A stretch of 64,000 nt of DNA from assembly GCA_030068145.1 (NCBI GenBank), contig JAPJBO010000089.1, positions 124,001-188,000 on the forward strand, given 5' to 3'. How positions within the stretch are numbered: position 1 is the stretch's first letter; each line of letters opens with the position of its first letter. Positions 1 to 10,440 of the stretch are shown here, piece by piece. The notes under the pieces were generated by a model, which worked only from the letters and a program-made list of their open reading frames with translations, was not told where the DNA came from and searched no databases. The position numbers and the translations under genes are program-made. This stretch comes from Diplonema papillatum. Its lineage: Eukaryota; Euglenozoa; Diplonemea; Diplonemida; Diplonemidae.

Positions 1-696
1 TCCATGTTCCTTAGATTTTGCCATTATAGTCCAAGCCCTTAGATCTTTCCACCATAGTCCATGTTCCCTTAGATTTTGCCATTATAGTCCACGTTGTTAG
101 ATCTACAGCTGTACGCTGTGACCAAGATTTTGGGCAAGTTTGGGTCCGAAGTTGGGGGGACCCAAGTTGGGGACCCAAGTTGCAGAAATGCGTGGATGGT
201 GAGTGCTACTCTCGAACACGGCGAGCATAAAAAGTAAGAATGAGCTTTTCACGCCAGTGCGGACCCAAAATTGGTCCAAATTCCGACCCAAACTTGGACC
301 CACAAATTTGACCCAAAACTTGAACCCAAAACTTGGACCCAATACCTTGGACCCAAAACTTGGACCCAAAACTTGGACCCAAAACTTGATCGGTTTGAAT
401 GAGAATGTGGCGGTGCAAAGATCACTTAACCCGATCGATGCTCTGTTTGAAATCCTGGGTCCGAGAACGAGCATCGCATATCTTCTGGAATTGAATCGCA
501 AGGTTTGATGAAATTGGTTGGTGTTTGATCAATGGATCTTCAATGAGAGCGACTGACGATTTCCAAAAATCGTCTAGTCTCGTGAGGTTCACACTTCAAA
601 AGCATGGATTGATTTTTGGAAAAACAGGTCGTTCGAATGAAACTCTCACCGACCTCAGCTGTTGAAGATCTACGCGCTAAACTTAAGCATATCGAC

Positions 697-905
697 CTTG
701 GACCCAAAATTTGGACCCAAAACTTGGACCCAAAACTTGGACCCAAAACTTGGACCCAAAACTTGGACCCAAAACTTGGACCCAAAACTTGGACCCAAAA
801 CTTGGACCCAAAACTTGGACCCAAAACTTGGACCCAAAACTTGGACCCAAAACTTGGACCCAAAACTTGGACCCAAAACTTGGACCCAGAACTTGGACCC
901 AAAGC
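697..905. repeat. 13-bp tandem array (TTGGACCCAAAAC)n
   Basis: About 16 near-perfect head-to-tail copies. The array is open in several frames on both strands only because of its composition; the translations are periodic and are not genes. It forms the left limb of a hairpin with the array at 940-1061. Confidence 0.9.
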
Positions 906-939
906 TTGAACAAAAGTATTGACTCCAAGTTTTTGGGTC

Positions 940-1061
940 CAAGTTTTGGGCCAAGTTTTGGGCCAAGTTTTGGGCCAAGTTTTGGGCCAAGTTTTGGGCC
1001 AAGTTTTGGGCCAAGTTTTGGGCCAAGTTTTGGGCCAAGTTTTGGGCCAAGTTTTGGGCCA
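940..1061. repeat. 12-bp tandem array (CAAGTTTTGGGC)n, inverse of the previous array
   Basis: About ten copies of CAAGTTTTGGGC. This is the reverse complement of a TTGGRCCCAAAAC-like unit with one base removed, so it can pair with 697-905 across a spacer of about 35 bp. Confidence 0.9.
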
Positions 1062-1385
1062 AATTTGTGGGCCAAGTTTGGGTCGGATTTTGGTTCAAGG
1101 TTTGGGTCCAAATTTTGGGCCAGCTTTGGGTCCGCACGTTGGCGTGAAAAGCTGGTACGTCTGCTGCCGTTTTTTGCATTCTTACTTTTTCATGTTCGCC
1201 TTTTGTTGTTCAATGTGGCAATTTCTGCTGTGTTTGCCGCCAGTTCAATTCCGCCAAGGGTGAAATACCAAAACAGTACGGTTTTCTGAGTTTTTAGAGT
1301 TATAGTTCGCTTGAGTTTTTGCCCAAAACAGTACTCCTGAGTTTGTGCCCAAAAGAGTACTTTCACTGTTTATCACCAACATTCG

Positions 1386-1733
1386 GACCCAAACTTGGGA
1401 CCCAAACTTGGGACCCAAACTTGGGACCCAAACTTGGGACCCAAACTTGGGACCCAAACTTGGGACCCAAACTTGGGACCCAAACTTGGGACCCAAACTT
1501 GGGACCCAAACTTGGGTCCCAAACTTGGGTCCCAAACTTGGGTCCCAAACTTGGGTCCCAAACTTGGGTCCCAAACTTGGGTCCCAAACTTGGGTCCCAA
1601 ACTTGGGTCCCAAACTTGGGTCCCAAACTTGGGTCCCAAACTTGGGTCCCAAACTTGGGTCCCAAACTTGGGTCCCAAACTTGGGTCCCAAACTTGGGTC
1701 CCAAACTTGGGTCCCAAACTTGGGTCCCAAAAT
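1386..1733. repeat. 13-bp palindromic-core array with an A-to-T switch in the middle
   Basis: About 27 units. Roughly the first ten have core TTGGGACCCAA, and from about 1510 onward every unit has TTGGGTCCCAA. Each 11-bp core is a palindrome around its central base. The joining AC keeps the same orientation throughout, so the second half is not simply the first half inverted. Confidence 0.9.
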
Positions 1734-1935
1734 CTTGGTCACAGCGGACAGGACTGCAGATCTAACAACGTGGACTATAATGGAAAGATCTAAGGGCTTG
1801 GACTATAATGGCAAAATCTATGGAACATGGATTATAATGGCAAAATCTAAGGAATCGTGGACTATAATGGAAAGATCTAAGAATCGTGGACTATGATGGC
1901 AAAATCTAAGAATCGTGGACTATAATGGCAAAGTT

Positions 1936-3530
1936 CCCTTCTTACAGATCCTTTTTTCCGTTGCACCACATTTTTACCCCACACGTGTAAGTGACCCAAA
2001 GCAGGTCCCAAACCCAAGGGTGGGCTCGAAAAGGTGTCATTTTGGGTCGTGAGCGGCCCCGCAAAATCAACCGCGTCCAGCCTCGAGAGGGCCAAGCCCA
2101 GGCGGGAGAGGACAATCGCGGTTCGCACCATTTTGCACTTTGTTGGCGGAAATACGCTCCCCAATGATGCGGCCAGCCCGATACGGCCACCCTGTAACCA
2201 GACCAGAGCAGAACAGGCTCAGTGAAGATTGTATCTGAAGCGACCGGAAGATGGCGGACTGATCCGAGAAAGCAGCGGCGAAATCGACGATAAATTCGGC
2301 AAGAGTCGTCTCGGAACCAGTTGTGGAAAATGGAAATGTGAACGGGGCACAGCGAAGGCAGGAACCAGCCCTGCGGTTATCCGAATCATGGGCAGAACTG
2401 CGTGTGCCCACCTTCAATGGGCAGGTGTCGCAGGGTCGTAAAGGAAATACCAGCGATTGGAAGTGGAACGGAATGAACGTTTTGTTTGCGCACTTCGTTC
2501 AACTACTTTCATCTAACGGGAGAGAGGATGGTACGCGCCATCGATCGACCTTTGTTTCTTGACAAATTTCATTTGATAGACACAAAGATAACTTGATTGG
2601 TAGGATGATAGAAATGCGTAGTATTGTTCTTTGTTGGCAAGCAAAGACGACTTCGCTTAAATTGGTTGGCAATTTGCTTCAAATTACAAGTAAATAAAGC
2701 AAACTCATGCAAATAGGCATCATCCACCAGGGACTGACAGAGAGGCATGTGACCAAGGCAGGAAAAGGCGAACCTGCGGAAGGGACAGCCGGGACTGCGG
2801 TCGTTGCAGAGGTCGGTGCAAGACGATAAGAATGGTGCCGTTGCGCACATGCAGAGGCAGAAGTTTAAGAGCCAAAGGATGGCGGCGCCCTCCGGTTGAA
2901 GAACGGCCTGCAAGGCTCAACAATTCGTACTTTGTTCCAAAAACAGAAGGAGGAGGCGTGACGGGCAGACACATTACCCGTCGGGATAGGAATGCAAACA
3001 GGCCCGGTAGAAGCACAGGCAGGAGAGACGAACTGCGCAAAACGATCGCACCCGGGAACTAAGAGCAGACCGGGACACTGGGACGGTGCGAATGTGAAGA
3101 AGGAGTCCAAAAAGGATGCAACAACACCGACGCGGAAGCGCAGGCCGAGGACAGACCTTCCAGGGCAGGGAGGAGCCTCAACGTACAAAGGGGAAATACG
3201 AACTCTGCTTAAATTTGCTTCAACTTTGCTCGAGCAAATTTAGGCAAATTTAAGCGAATTTGAAGCAAAACGATTTTGCTTCCTTGGGGTCACCGACTTT
3301 GATTAAATTTGCTTTGCTTACCAACTATGGTTGTTGGGAAGAACAATGCGCAGTATTGTTGGGGAAGAAGTAGAGAGTGTGAAAACTCTGTCTGTGCAGT
3401 GAGTCTATTCACAGGAAGTCCCCATGAACATGCCCATGGAACTGGCACCTTGAAATTACATGGGGACCGGTCCTCAAACAAGAAACAAGATTCCAGGCGG
3501 ATAATGAAACAAACCACTCCATTGAGCGGG
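1936..3530. other. No gene recognised
   Basis: Only short overlapping ORFs without recognisable motifs. The right part is rich in AAATTTGC words and contains the hairpin listed next. Confidence 0.5.
3207..3255. repeat. Hairpin, 12-bp perfect arms
   Basis: GCTTAAATTTGC at 3207-3218 and GCAAATTTAAGC at 3244-3255 are perfect inverses. Between them lies the 14-bp palindrome TTTGCTCGAGCAAA. No flanking T-run or gene end gives it an obvious role. Confidence 0.6.
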
Positions 3531-3536
3531 CCTGGG

Positions 3537-3713
3537 TCACACATTAATAATTTTGTAGCCATCCAAGACCACGTACTCGCCGGACGGTAACGTGGAAAAA
3601 GAGCAGTCTCCATACAACATACTTCCATCAACGAGCACCTTCTTGACATGTGAAAGCGTTGCGAGTGGTGCTCGCCCTGGTACCCGGGACTTGTCGTTGA
3701 CAAGCACGACGTA
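3537..3713 (-). CDS. Candidate terminal exon of an unknown protein
   Basis: The minus strand reads 58 codons and a stop with protein-like composition (start YVVLVNDKSRVPG, end SGEYVVLDGYKIINV), directly after a TAG that could be a 3' splice site. The alternating hydrophobic pattern suggests beta strands. I do not recognise the family. No upstream exon was found between it and the cyclase-like gene. It could be a remnant or an unusual tail of an unseen gene. Confidence 0.25.
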   Translation of the reverse strand, partial: YVVLVNDKSRVPGRAPLATLSHVKKVLVDGSMLYGDCSFSTLPSGEYVVLDGYKIINV

Positions 3714-3918
3714 CTATCTACGGCCTTAGTCGGCTAGATTTCTTTGGCAGTGCACAACGCAGAGACACACGTTCGTATGCTGAGAGTATAGCCATCTGCA
3801 TCCCGGGCATTGGCCACTGTTGCGTGTCTCCTTTGCCTTCCACATCCGGCCCGTTGATTTGTGCTCGATCTGCACGCAATCTAGAGCAAGGGTACCATGT
3901 GGGATGCTGGTGCACTGT

Positions 3919-5913
3919 CTAAGGACTTTCAGATGTGTTGAGGTAAATTCGGGGAGACGCAGTCTGTTTGGAGCCCAGTTCCTCTTCAGAAAAAGGGAAG
4001 AATCGGTCAGTCCTGTGTGGCAACCGTTGGCACGGTGGAAGCGGCGACCGAACGTACGAGAGAAAACGCTCAAGTCGTCGGTCGCCAAGTGGCGATGGAA
4101 CCCCTCTTTTTTGGACGTGCAGCTCTGGCAGGATTTCGGCAAACGACTCTTCGTTATTCTGCAGGTACGCCAAAGCCAACTGATTCAGCTGCTGGTTGCG
4201 GCGCATGTCATCAGAGTCAACCACGTACATCCATTCTTCCCCCAAGTCTCCCGTGTTTGCTCCTGTGACTTCCCACAACACGGTAAGCTTCTCGTCTCCT
4301 CGCTTCGGGAAAACAACCGGTTCCAACACAACGCGCGTCGTGTATGACATCGCCACATCCCGCTGGACGCGGGAATCAATCAAAATCGGCATCCTCCAGT
4401 CTGTCGCCACGCGCACAAGATCGTGAGCGAAAGAGTACACAGCGCCGACAAAATTGTACCGCATAAACGTCTCGGTGCCCATGTTTCCGCACCATGCTTC
4501 TCCGCTAGCGACTGCACAATGCACGGTAACTCGGGAGGTAGATGTGCGCATGGCCTCTGTGACAGCGCAGGCGGCGGAGACGGCTCTGTCGCGGTGGGCT
4601 ACGCAGGTGCGGGAGGCGTTCCAGGAGCTGGTGATGCGGTCGCCCATGAAGGATTCGACGAGGCCACGGGCTTCTTGGGCGGCCCTGAGGGAGGCGTTGA
4701 GGAGCGTCCGCTGCGCGTCGCGGAAGGCCTGCGGGTTTTTCGACTTGCCCACAAGCGAAAGAGAGTCCGCCAAATTCACCGCCAGCAGCGTCACCGCCCG
4801 CAGCGACACATCCGTCGACTTCACAGCCACCAGGCTGTGGATCTGCGTGGTGGGTCCGTCGTGGAGGGTGGATGCAGACCGGGCCGAGTGAGAAAGAGAC
4901 TGCGTACGAGACGCTGTTAATGATATCGACTTCGAGCCGAGTGATTTGGTTCCCGGAGACTTGATGGCACCACTGGTAGGGGATGATGACGCGGAGTCTG
5001 GATCGTTGTCGAGTTCTCCAAACGGCAGCACAGATTGCGGGAGAAAAGGCTCGTACGCTCGCAGGTTTCCGAGGAGCTTATAGAGTGCAACGTACAACTC
5101 TTGCGGGATTGACTCGGCGAGAGCATCGAGGCTGGTGTCGGCTTCGCCAAGGCTGAACGAAGCGAGGTGCGTCGCAATTGTTTCAGCAGCGGTGACCGAC
5201 CGTTGCATGGCTTCTCTTTCTTCCAAAACCTGGTCCGCGAAATTGCGGGTGAACAGGAAGTCGGCGACGAAAACGGTGCACATGATGAAGAACATATTGG
5301 CGCCCGCCGCGACACCGATGGCGCAAGGCGGGTGCTCGCAGGTGCACATCCTGATCACTTCGTCTCTGTCGGTCTGCAAAAGCTCGTACGCGCCGAAACG
5401 GAAAGCCGACTCGAAATTGGTGAAAAACAGCCACAGCACCCCGACGCCGACCAGCGCCGTGGATATGGACCGCTTCATCCTGCAAACTATTACGCAGTCC
5501 ACCAGGAGCACGATGAGCGCCCAAGGGCGAAAGTTGTTCGTCGCCACACCTAGAAAGTCGATGCCCAGCGCTGTGACGCAGCTGCCTGCGATCATCCACA
5601 GCAGGCAGCCGTCTGTCACGGACCGCACGACCGTTATATGCGCGAATCCCGTCGTATACACGACGACCACTATAAGCGACAGGACCGTGTACATAATCCC
5701 TCCGCTCTTCACTGTGACTGCCAAAGAGAAAAGGCTGATCAGCATCAAAAAGAGGACCACGTGCGGCACGATCGCCTTCCGCCCTCTCTGTATCTCATCG
5801 TCCTCGGGGTTCTCAAGCCTCTTCAGGTACGGGGAGAGAAGGTAGTTGCAGCATTTTGTGCAGCGGTTCATTGAACTCTTTCTTCGCCTCCCTTCAGGTT
5901 TTGTGGAGAGCAC
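3919..5913 (-). CDS. Multi-pass membrane protein with class III cyclase-like domain, paralogue 1
   Basis: A single ORF of 664 residues. Residues 45-225 hold about six hydrophobic segments. These are followed by a helical linker with YEPFLPQS at 287-294, a Ser-rich spacer, and at about 367-545 a domain resembling class III adenylate/guanylate cyclases. GD (424-425) and GNMG (476-479) match the cyclase motifs. The first metal-binding Asp position reads LLAVNL, and the usual Asn and Arg of the transition-state motif are absent (VGAVYSFAHDL), so activity is doubtful. The N-terminus has basic and Cys residues before the first membrane span. The protein is probably a plasma or endomembrane sensor-like protein. 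Two paralogues lie at 43.8-48.6 kb. No intron is needed. Confidence 0.7.
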   Translation of the reverse strand: MLSTKPEGRRRKSSMNRCTKCCNYLLSPYLKRLENPEDDEIQRGRKAIVPHVVLFLMLISLFSLAVTVKSGGIMYTVLSLIVVVVYTTGFAHITVVRSVTDGCLLWMIAGSCVTALGIDFLGVATNNFRPWALIVLLVDCVIVCRMKRSISTALVGVGVLWLFFTNFESAFRFGAYELLQTDRDEVIRMCTCEHPPCAIGVAAGANMFFIMCTVFVADFLFTRNFADQVLEEREAMQRSVTAAETIATHLASFSLGEADTSLDALAESIPQELYVALYKLLGNLRAYEPFLPQSVLPFGELDNDPDSASSSPTSGAIKSPGTKSLGSKSISLTASRTQSLSHSARSASTLHDGPTTQIHSLVAVKSTDVSLRAVTLLAVNLADSLSLVGKSKNPQAFRDAQRTLLNASLRAAQEARGLVESFMGDRITSSWNASRTCVAHRDRAVSAACAVTEAMRTSTSRVTVHCAVASGEAWCGNMGTETFMRYNFVGAVYSFAHDLVRVATDWRMPILIDSRVQRDVAMSYTTRVVLEPVVFPKRGDEKLTVLWEVTGANTGDLGEEWMYVVDSDDMRRNQQLNQLALAYLQNNEESFAEILPELHVQKRGVPSPLGDRRLERFLSYVRSPLPPCQRLPHRTDRFFPFSEEELGSKQTASPRIYLNTSESP

Positions 5914-8069
5914 GTCAACCCTAAATCGGTGTTAGTGTTGGTTGCAGACGGATCTTGTCTTGGTGGAACAACCGCCGTTATCGGCATTATTAGTTTGGGT
6001 TAGAATGCATAGAATCTATGGCGATAATCTGCATCGCCGACGGCGCGGTTTTCTCTTCGCACGTGACGAGTCATGCTTTCGCCTCTTAATTAGAGTTATT
6101 AGTTCGCTTGAGAATCCGGGATTTTAGAGTCTCCGGGTGACCGTCGTCGAATGGGTTCTTTTAAAGCTAATAACGTACTGGGTGGATTTGGGGGGGCATG
6201 CATGGCTTTTCGTTCGTGTACACTTTACTTGCTTGCTTTGGCAATATTAGTCCGCTTTCCTTTGAGCAGTCGCATTGCGAGGAGCTCTTTCAGCGCCATT
6301 CACAGCAAACTGGAACTTGGGTTCACAACGTGTGGGCAACCTCAATCCGCAATGCGACGGAAACTTGTGGAGGTTCATGCACAACTGTTTGAACGCTCTC
6401 GAATCCACATGGCGGAACGACAGCCCTTCTTCGTTGCACGTCTGCAGACGAGCCTGACCTAAGTCGGCCCCCCCGCTTATCCAACGGAGGGCTGAGCATA
6501 AATGGTCGCCGGCATCGTCAGGCCTTCGTCGCTGATCACGCGGTCCGAACAGGCTCAGCTCACTTCTTCATACTGCTCTACATCCGCGGACAAAAAGAAT
6601 GGAACGTCGCCCTTGCTTGCGGGTAAAAGGCGATGGAGGAGGGTTCAAGCACTGAGCTCGAATCTATCTCACTCCCCTTCGGGTCAAAAGGAGATTCGGT
6701 GCGTGTAAATGGGAAGGTTGAAGATAGACCGCAGACGGAGGTGTTTTGGAGCCGGGTCGTTCGTTCCACCGTCGTGGGCAAGCGGCACCTATTGCCCGAA
6801 TCGCGTGAACAGGCCGGTGGGCCGTAGTGTGCTGTGCGTGTAGTGCGATTAGCTTACGAACCTCAGGTTCGAACGCCGTGTCGCGTTTTTCCTTCAGGTA
6901 GAATGTTTGCTGCGCTACTGTCTTCTTGACAACACCCCCTTCTTTGTGAAACTGACCTCGCGGCGAAAGCTATAACAAAGCACAATAGGGGGTGGCTTGT
7001 CCCGTCGCGGGGTTGGCTATCTGGATTCGGTTGCCAGGCACCAGAAGCCTGACCACTTAACTCGATCACAGCGGTCGCTTCATCGCACGGACGTGGCGCC
7101 GGCGGCATGTCAAAGAAGGCACTAGGGAACACTGGACACCCAGTCCTTTCGCAGCACGAAAGCTTCGATCCGTCTGCACTCGTCTTCTTCCTTCAGCCTG
7201 TCGTAGTCAGTCACCTCGGGCGGGAGCCGGAAGTCTTCTGTTCGCGTCGTCAGGATGTCGGCAAGCAGCTGTTCGGTGTGTGTGTGTGTCGGGACGTGAT
7301 AGTGATACTAGATACAGAGAGTCTTCTTTCTTCTTTTTTGGCCGTTCTTTTCAGCAGGGGCTTATATGGGTCTGAAAGATTTGGCGGGAAAGTTGGGAGT
7401 GCAGTGGGTGAAACTTGGGCAGTTGGAATGTTGGCTCTTGGCAGAAGTTTCCGACGGTTCTCGTCCCACGCAGGACACTGTGTCATGCTCGCCCAGCCAG
7501 GTGCCAACTTGGCAGTCAGAACGCGCTGCGGCAAGAAGATCGGGTAAAGGCGTTGGGGCAACAGGGTTTGTGTGTTTGTGTTCCAACTGAACGTTAGCCC
7601 CGATCTAGTTTCCTGGCGCCGGCACCTGCTCCGGTCAATACAAGACAAAAAGGTGTCAAGGTCTACGTAATCTAGATCTAGACTTCTCTGCGATTTGCAA
7701 AAATCCCGCACATAGCTCCTGCATGCGTCGATTGGTATGCGAATCCTCGGAGAGCGAGTTGCTGTCTCATGAAGTCGGCTAGAGGACTAGAGTGGCAGCC
7801 GTAGGTGCGATAACCCGAATATTGGCTGAGGTTGCGCTTTCGACTTGAGCTGCTCACACTTCTCCTTCCTGGCGCACTCGAGCATGACCAGCAGGTCAGC
7901 AGGTTCTGCATTTGGAGCTAAAAAGCCAGCGAGTGTGCCCTGTGATCGATCGAATCTCGCCCGCTTCTTCGGTGGCTGACCCTGGCCAAGACTGACCCTG
8001 GCCAATGCCCAAAAAAAGAACTGCCTGTTCAGAAAATTATCACTTCTCTTTTTTTTCTCACCCGTCCAA
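5914..8069. other. No gene recognised; one dispersed repeat and a weak minus-strand ORF
   Basis: The stretch holds a short dispersed repeat at 6091-6155 and a TG run near 7275. Minus-strand ORFs between 7678 and 8005 include a basic PPKKRARFD stretch and look protein-like. They could be distal exons of the gene that starts at 10871, beyond the retroelement, but I cannot prove this. Confidence 0.4.
6091..6155 (+). repeat. Short dispersed repeat (GTTCGCTTGA family)
   Basis: Contains TTCGCTTGAGAATCCGGGA followed by TTTTAGAGTCTCCGGGTGACC-like sequence. Good relatives lie at 46231-46297 and 52858-52922, with partial ones at 1293, 15885, 16161 and 36121. Confidence 0.7.
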
Positions 8070-8205
8070 GTTTTCTTTTTGTATAAGCACCTGCTTTGTA
8101 GGAAATACTTGAGGAGGCTGCCAGTTGCAAAAGATCAAAGGAGGTAAATGTGCTGTAGCCCACACGAAACACAGGTGAATCTGGGTTCAGTGGCGGGCGT
8201 AAGCG
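8070..8205 (-). repeat. About 135-bp dispersed repeat, copy 1
   Basis: Read on the minus strand it starts GTTGAACGCTTACGCCCG and ends near TTTCCTACAAAGCAGGTGC. It matches 51458-51590 over nearly its whole length and shares both end motifs with 60459-60792. It abuts the left side of the tyrosine-recombinase element, so it may be that element's terminal sequence or an older repeat hit by it. Confidence 0.6.
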
Positions 8206-8215
8206 TTCAACAAAA

Positions 8216-9682
8216 ATGCCGAAGCAACTCGACAGGTCGGGCGCGGTGAGTTGGGTGAAGAGGGTGGTCGGGACTGATGTCCCGTTCCTTCTTTCATTCA
8301 CCGCAAACAACCGCCGACTCGCGGCGGTGCTCAAGGTCGCACGCGACGTCGAGGGGACCGCGGAGGCGGGGCTGAGGCGCCTTCTGGGCGCCTTGGGGTA
8401 CACGGACGAGGAGGCGCCCCCCGAAGGCGAGGCCCAGTGGGTCCTCGCGTGGCTGGCGGTCGCGTCGGCTCCGTCCGCCACCGCGGACGAGTTCGCGGAC
8501 CTGCTCCGCTCGTCTCCGAAGGCCACGCCCCCGCCGCAGACGCCGGGGCACATGCCGCTCCCCGCGACCGTTTCTCCCGCTGACGACTCGACCACCGCTG
8601 CATTGTTCGACCCATCTCCCCCAGCCGCGCGACGCGTCTCCTTCGCCGAGAGCGACGATCCCCTCAGCCCAGATGACAACGATCTGAGGGAATGCAACTC
8701 CGCCGGTGGCAGTCGGGACGACCACGCGTCGGACATAGGCCGGCTGCAGCGTCAGATCGACCGCCTCACCGAGTTGGTGATGGCGGCCCTCCCAACGCGC
8801 ACCTCGCCACCCGTCCGGCCTTCTCCCGCCCCTGAGGCGGCACCCGCGGGCTCCCGTCCCGTCGTCTCGCCCACGTCGGTGGGCGCATGCCCCTGTCCAG
8901 TACTGCATCAGCTTCCGGCGTTCACGAGACCGCTCCCGCCGCCTCCGCCCCTCGTTGACGTTTCTCGCCTTCCGCGGGCTATCCTGCTGCCGGACAATCC
9001 TCGCAGCCTGCCGCAGGCCGTCGTGGGCGGCCCTCTGCCAGTGGACTCTCGCTGCCCGCCACCCGCATCCTGCCACCAGCCGTACGCCGAGCCCCGCCAG
9101 CCCTACGTCAGCCATCCTCTTCCGGATTTTCCGGAGGACCCGTCTTCGCTGGGGGGAGGCGGGTCGGTCCAGGGCTCCCACACGCTTCTCTCTCCCGGAC
9201 CAGAGCTACTCGACCCCGAGCTCTGGGTGAGCCTCTCTCCCATCGAGAGGTCTCTCGCGCTCGTCCACATCCGCGGCTTCTTCGCGGATATACTCGACGC
9301 CGTCCCGAGCATCGCCAACGACGCAGGACACCTGCTCAGCCACGCAACGTCCATCATGCGTCTGATGGACGACTCCTCCGACCCCGACGCCCTGGTAGAG
9401 CTGGGGAGGGACACCATCCACCGCATGATGGTCCTGAAGACGGCCTTGAAGGCCGGCTGGTCGTTGGCCGCCGGCCTCCAACACCGCCACCAGCACGAGG
9501 CCGGTTTCCCTCCGTATCTTCGGAACGTCTTTCAGGCCCTGCAGAAAGCCGAGGAACAGCCCGCCCCCAAGCCGTCCAGGAAGCGCAGCCCGAAGTCCCG
9601 CACCCAACACTCGGGCGAAGCTCACCCCGACTCCCAGCACCCTCAGCGGGCAACCTCAACCAAGGGGAGGGCCAGGCAGTAG
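8216..9682 (+). CDS. Gag-like ORF of the tyrosine-recombinase element
   Basis: 488 residues: a helical N-terminal part with a WVLAWLAV segment, a long Pro-rich middle, a helical block of about 110 residues, and a basic tail (KPSRKRSPKSRTQ). No zinc knuckle is visible. The gag assignment rests on its position just before the recombinase ORF and on its composition, not on a recognised domain. Confidence 0.45.
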   Translation: MPKQLDRSGAVSWVKRVVGTDVPFLLSFTANNRRLAAVLKVARDVEGTAEAGLRRLLGALGYTDEEAPPEGEAQWVLAWLAVASAPSATADEFADLLRSSPKATPPPQTPGHMPLPATVSPADDSTTAALFDPSPPAARRVSFAESDDPLSPDDNDLRECNSAGGSRDDHASDIGRLQRQIDRLTELVMAALPTRTSPPVRPSPAPEAAPAGSRPVVSPTSVGACPCPVLHQLPAFTRPLPPPPPLVDVSRLPRAILLPDNPRSLPQAVVGGPLPVDSRCPPPASCHQPYAEPRQPYVSHPLPDFPEDPSSLGGGGSVQGSHTLLSPGPELLDPELWVSLSPIERSLALVHIRGFFADILDAVPSIANDAGHLLSHATSIMRLMDDSSDPDALVELGRDTIHRMMVLKTALKAGWSLAAGLQHRHQHEAGFPPYLRNVFQALQKAEEQPAPKPSRKRSPKSRTQHSGEAHPDSQHPQRATSTKGRARQ

Positions 9683-10440
9683 GTGCCTTGGACCGTTTCC
9701 CACCTCCTGTGGCGGGGCGACGCGGACGTCCTCTCCTGTCGGAGCCCCCGCTCTCCCCCGGCGAGCGGGAACGTCTTGTCCGGACCGCGAACACGTACAT
9801 AGGGGATGCCCTGGCTCTGTCCACGCGTCGCGGAATCCACTCCGTGTACCGCCGGTTTCTGGAGTTCCGGCGCCACTGGGAAGCGGTATCCGACGATCCC
9901 CTCGACGTCCCGACGGCGCTGGTCCTATTTGTGACTCGGCTGCTTGCCCGCGGGGATATCTGCGCAGCTTCCGCGGTGCAGTACGTCGTGAACGTTCAGT
10001 CGGCCGAGAAGCGTTTGGGGCGACCTGTCGACAGCCAGCTCGTCAGGGATTTTGTCAGGTCTCTGAAACGGGCGGGCGCGATGAAGCCATCGAAGCAGGC
10101 CGTCCCGGTGACGAAGGACGAACTGCATCATGCTGTTCGTTTGGAGTCGGATCCCGGCGTGCGGGTTGCGTTGGCCTTGGCATGGCAGGGGGCTGCGCGC
10201 GTGGACGACGTTCTGACGAGGAAGGCCGAACACATCACCGAGGGTGCCGGTTTCTGGGCGGTAAACTGGGTGGGCTCGAAGTCGGATCCTTTCCGCCTAG
10301 GTCAGGTCACGGGCGTGATTCTTCCACCAGCTCAGGACCAGGAGCTTCGCTCGCTGCTGTCTAGACTAAACTTGGGAGACGGCCCAAGTTTGCTATTCAT
10401 ACAAAGCGAAGAGCAGAAACTCGTAAGTCATGGCATTAGG
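8216..10440 (+). mobile_element. Tyrosine-recombinase retroelement fossil (DIRS/Ngaro/VIPER-like)
   Basis: Two plus-strand ORFs lie head to tail: a Pro-rich capsid-like ORF and a tyrosine recombinase. That order is usual for DIRS-group elements. No reverse transcriptase or RNase H part is seen here, so the copy is partial and probably broken, of moderate age. It lies opposite to all host genes, next to and possibly inside an intron of the gene starting at 10871. Confidence 0.55.

Larger units (their letters stand above)
1..1935. mobile_element. Foldback-type element with nested inverted arms, left end cut by window edge
   Basis: Positions 1-145 read as the reverse complement of about 1728-1935: both carry short subrepeats containing GGACTATAATGGCAAAATCT and the block CAAAATCTTGGTCACAG. 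Further in, about 200-410 is the inverse of about 1065-1210 (shared GAGCTTTTCACGCCA-like block followed by TTGGACCC-type repeats). The arms are unequal because internal 12-13 bp arrays have expanded differently. Long arms made of tandem subrepeats are typical of foldback elements and some Mutator-like elements. No transposase is seen inside, so it would be non-autonomous. The left terminus lies outside the window, so no target duplication can be tested. Confidence 0.55.

Noticed and set aside
203-1896. Many ORFs of 100-190 codons on both strands
   Set aside because: They are translations of 12-13 bp arrays, open in several frames at once, with peptide periodicity and no unique sequence.
6840-6895. 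B-box-like GGTTCGAACGCC as a tRNA gene
   Set aside because: No A box at the right distance and no cloverleaf could be drawn.
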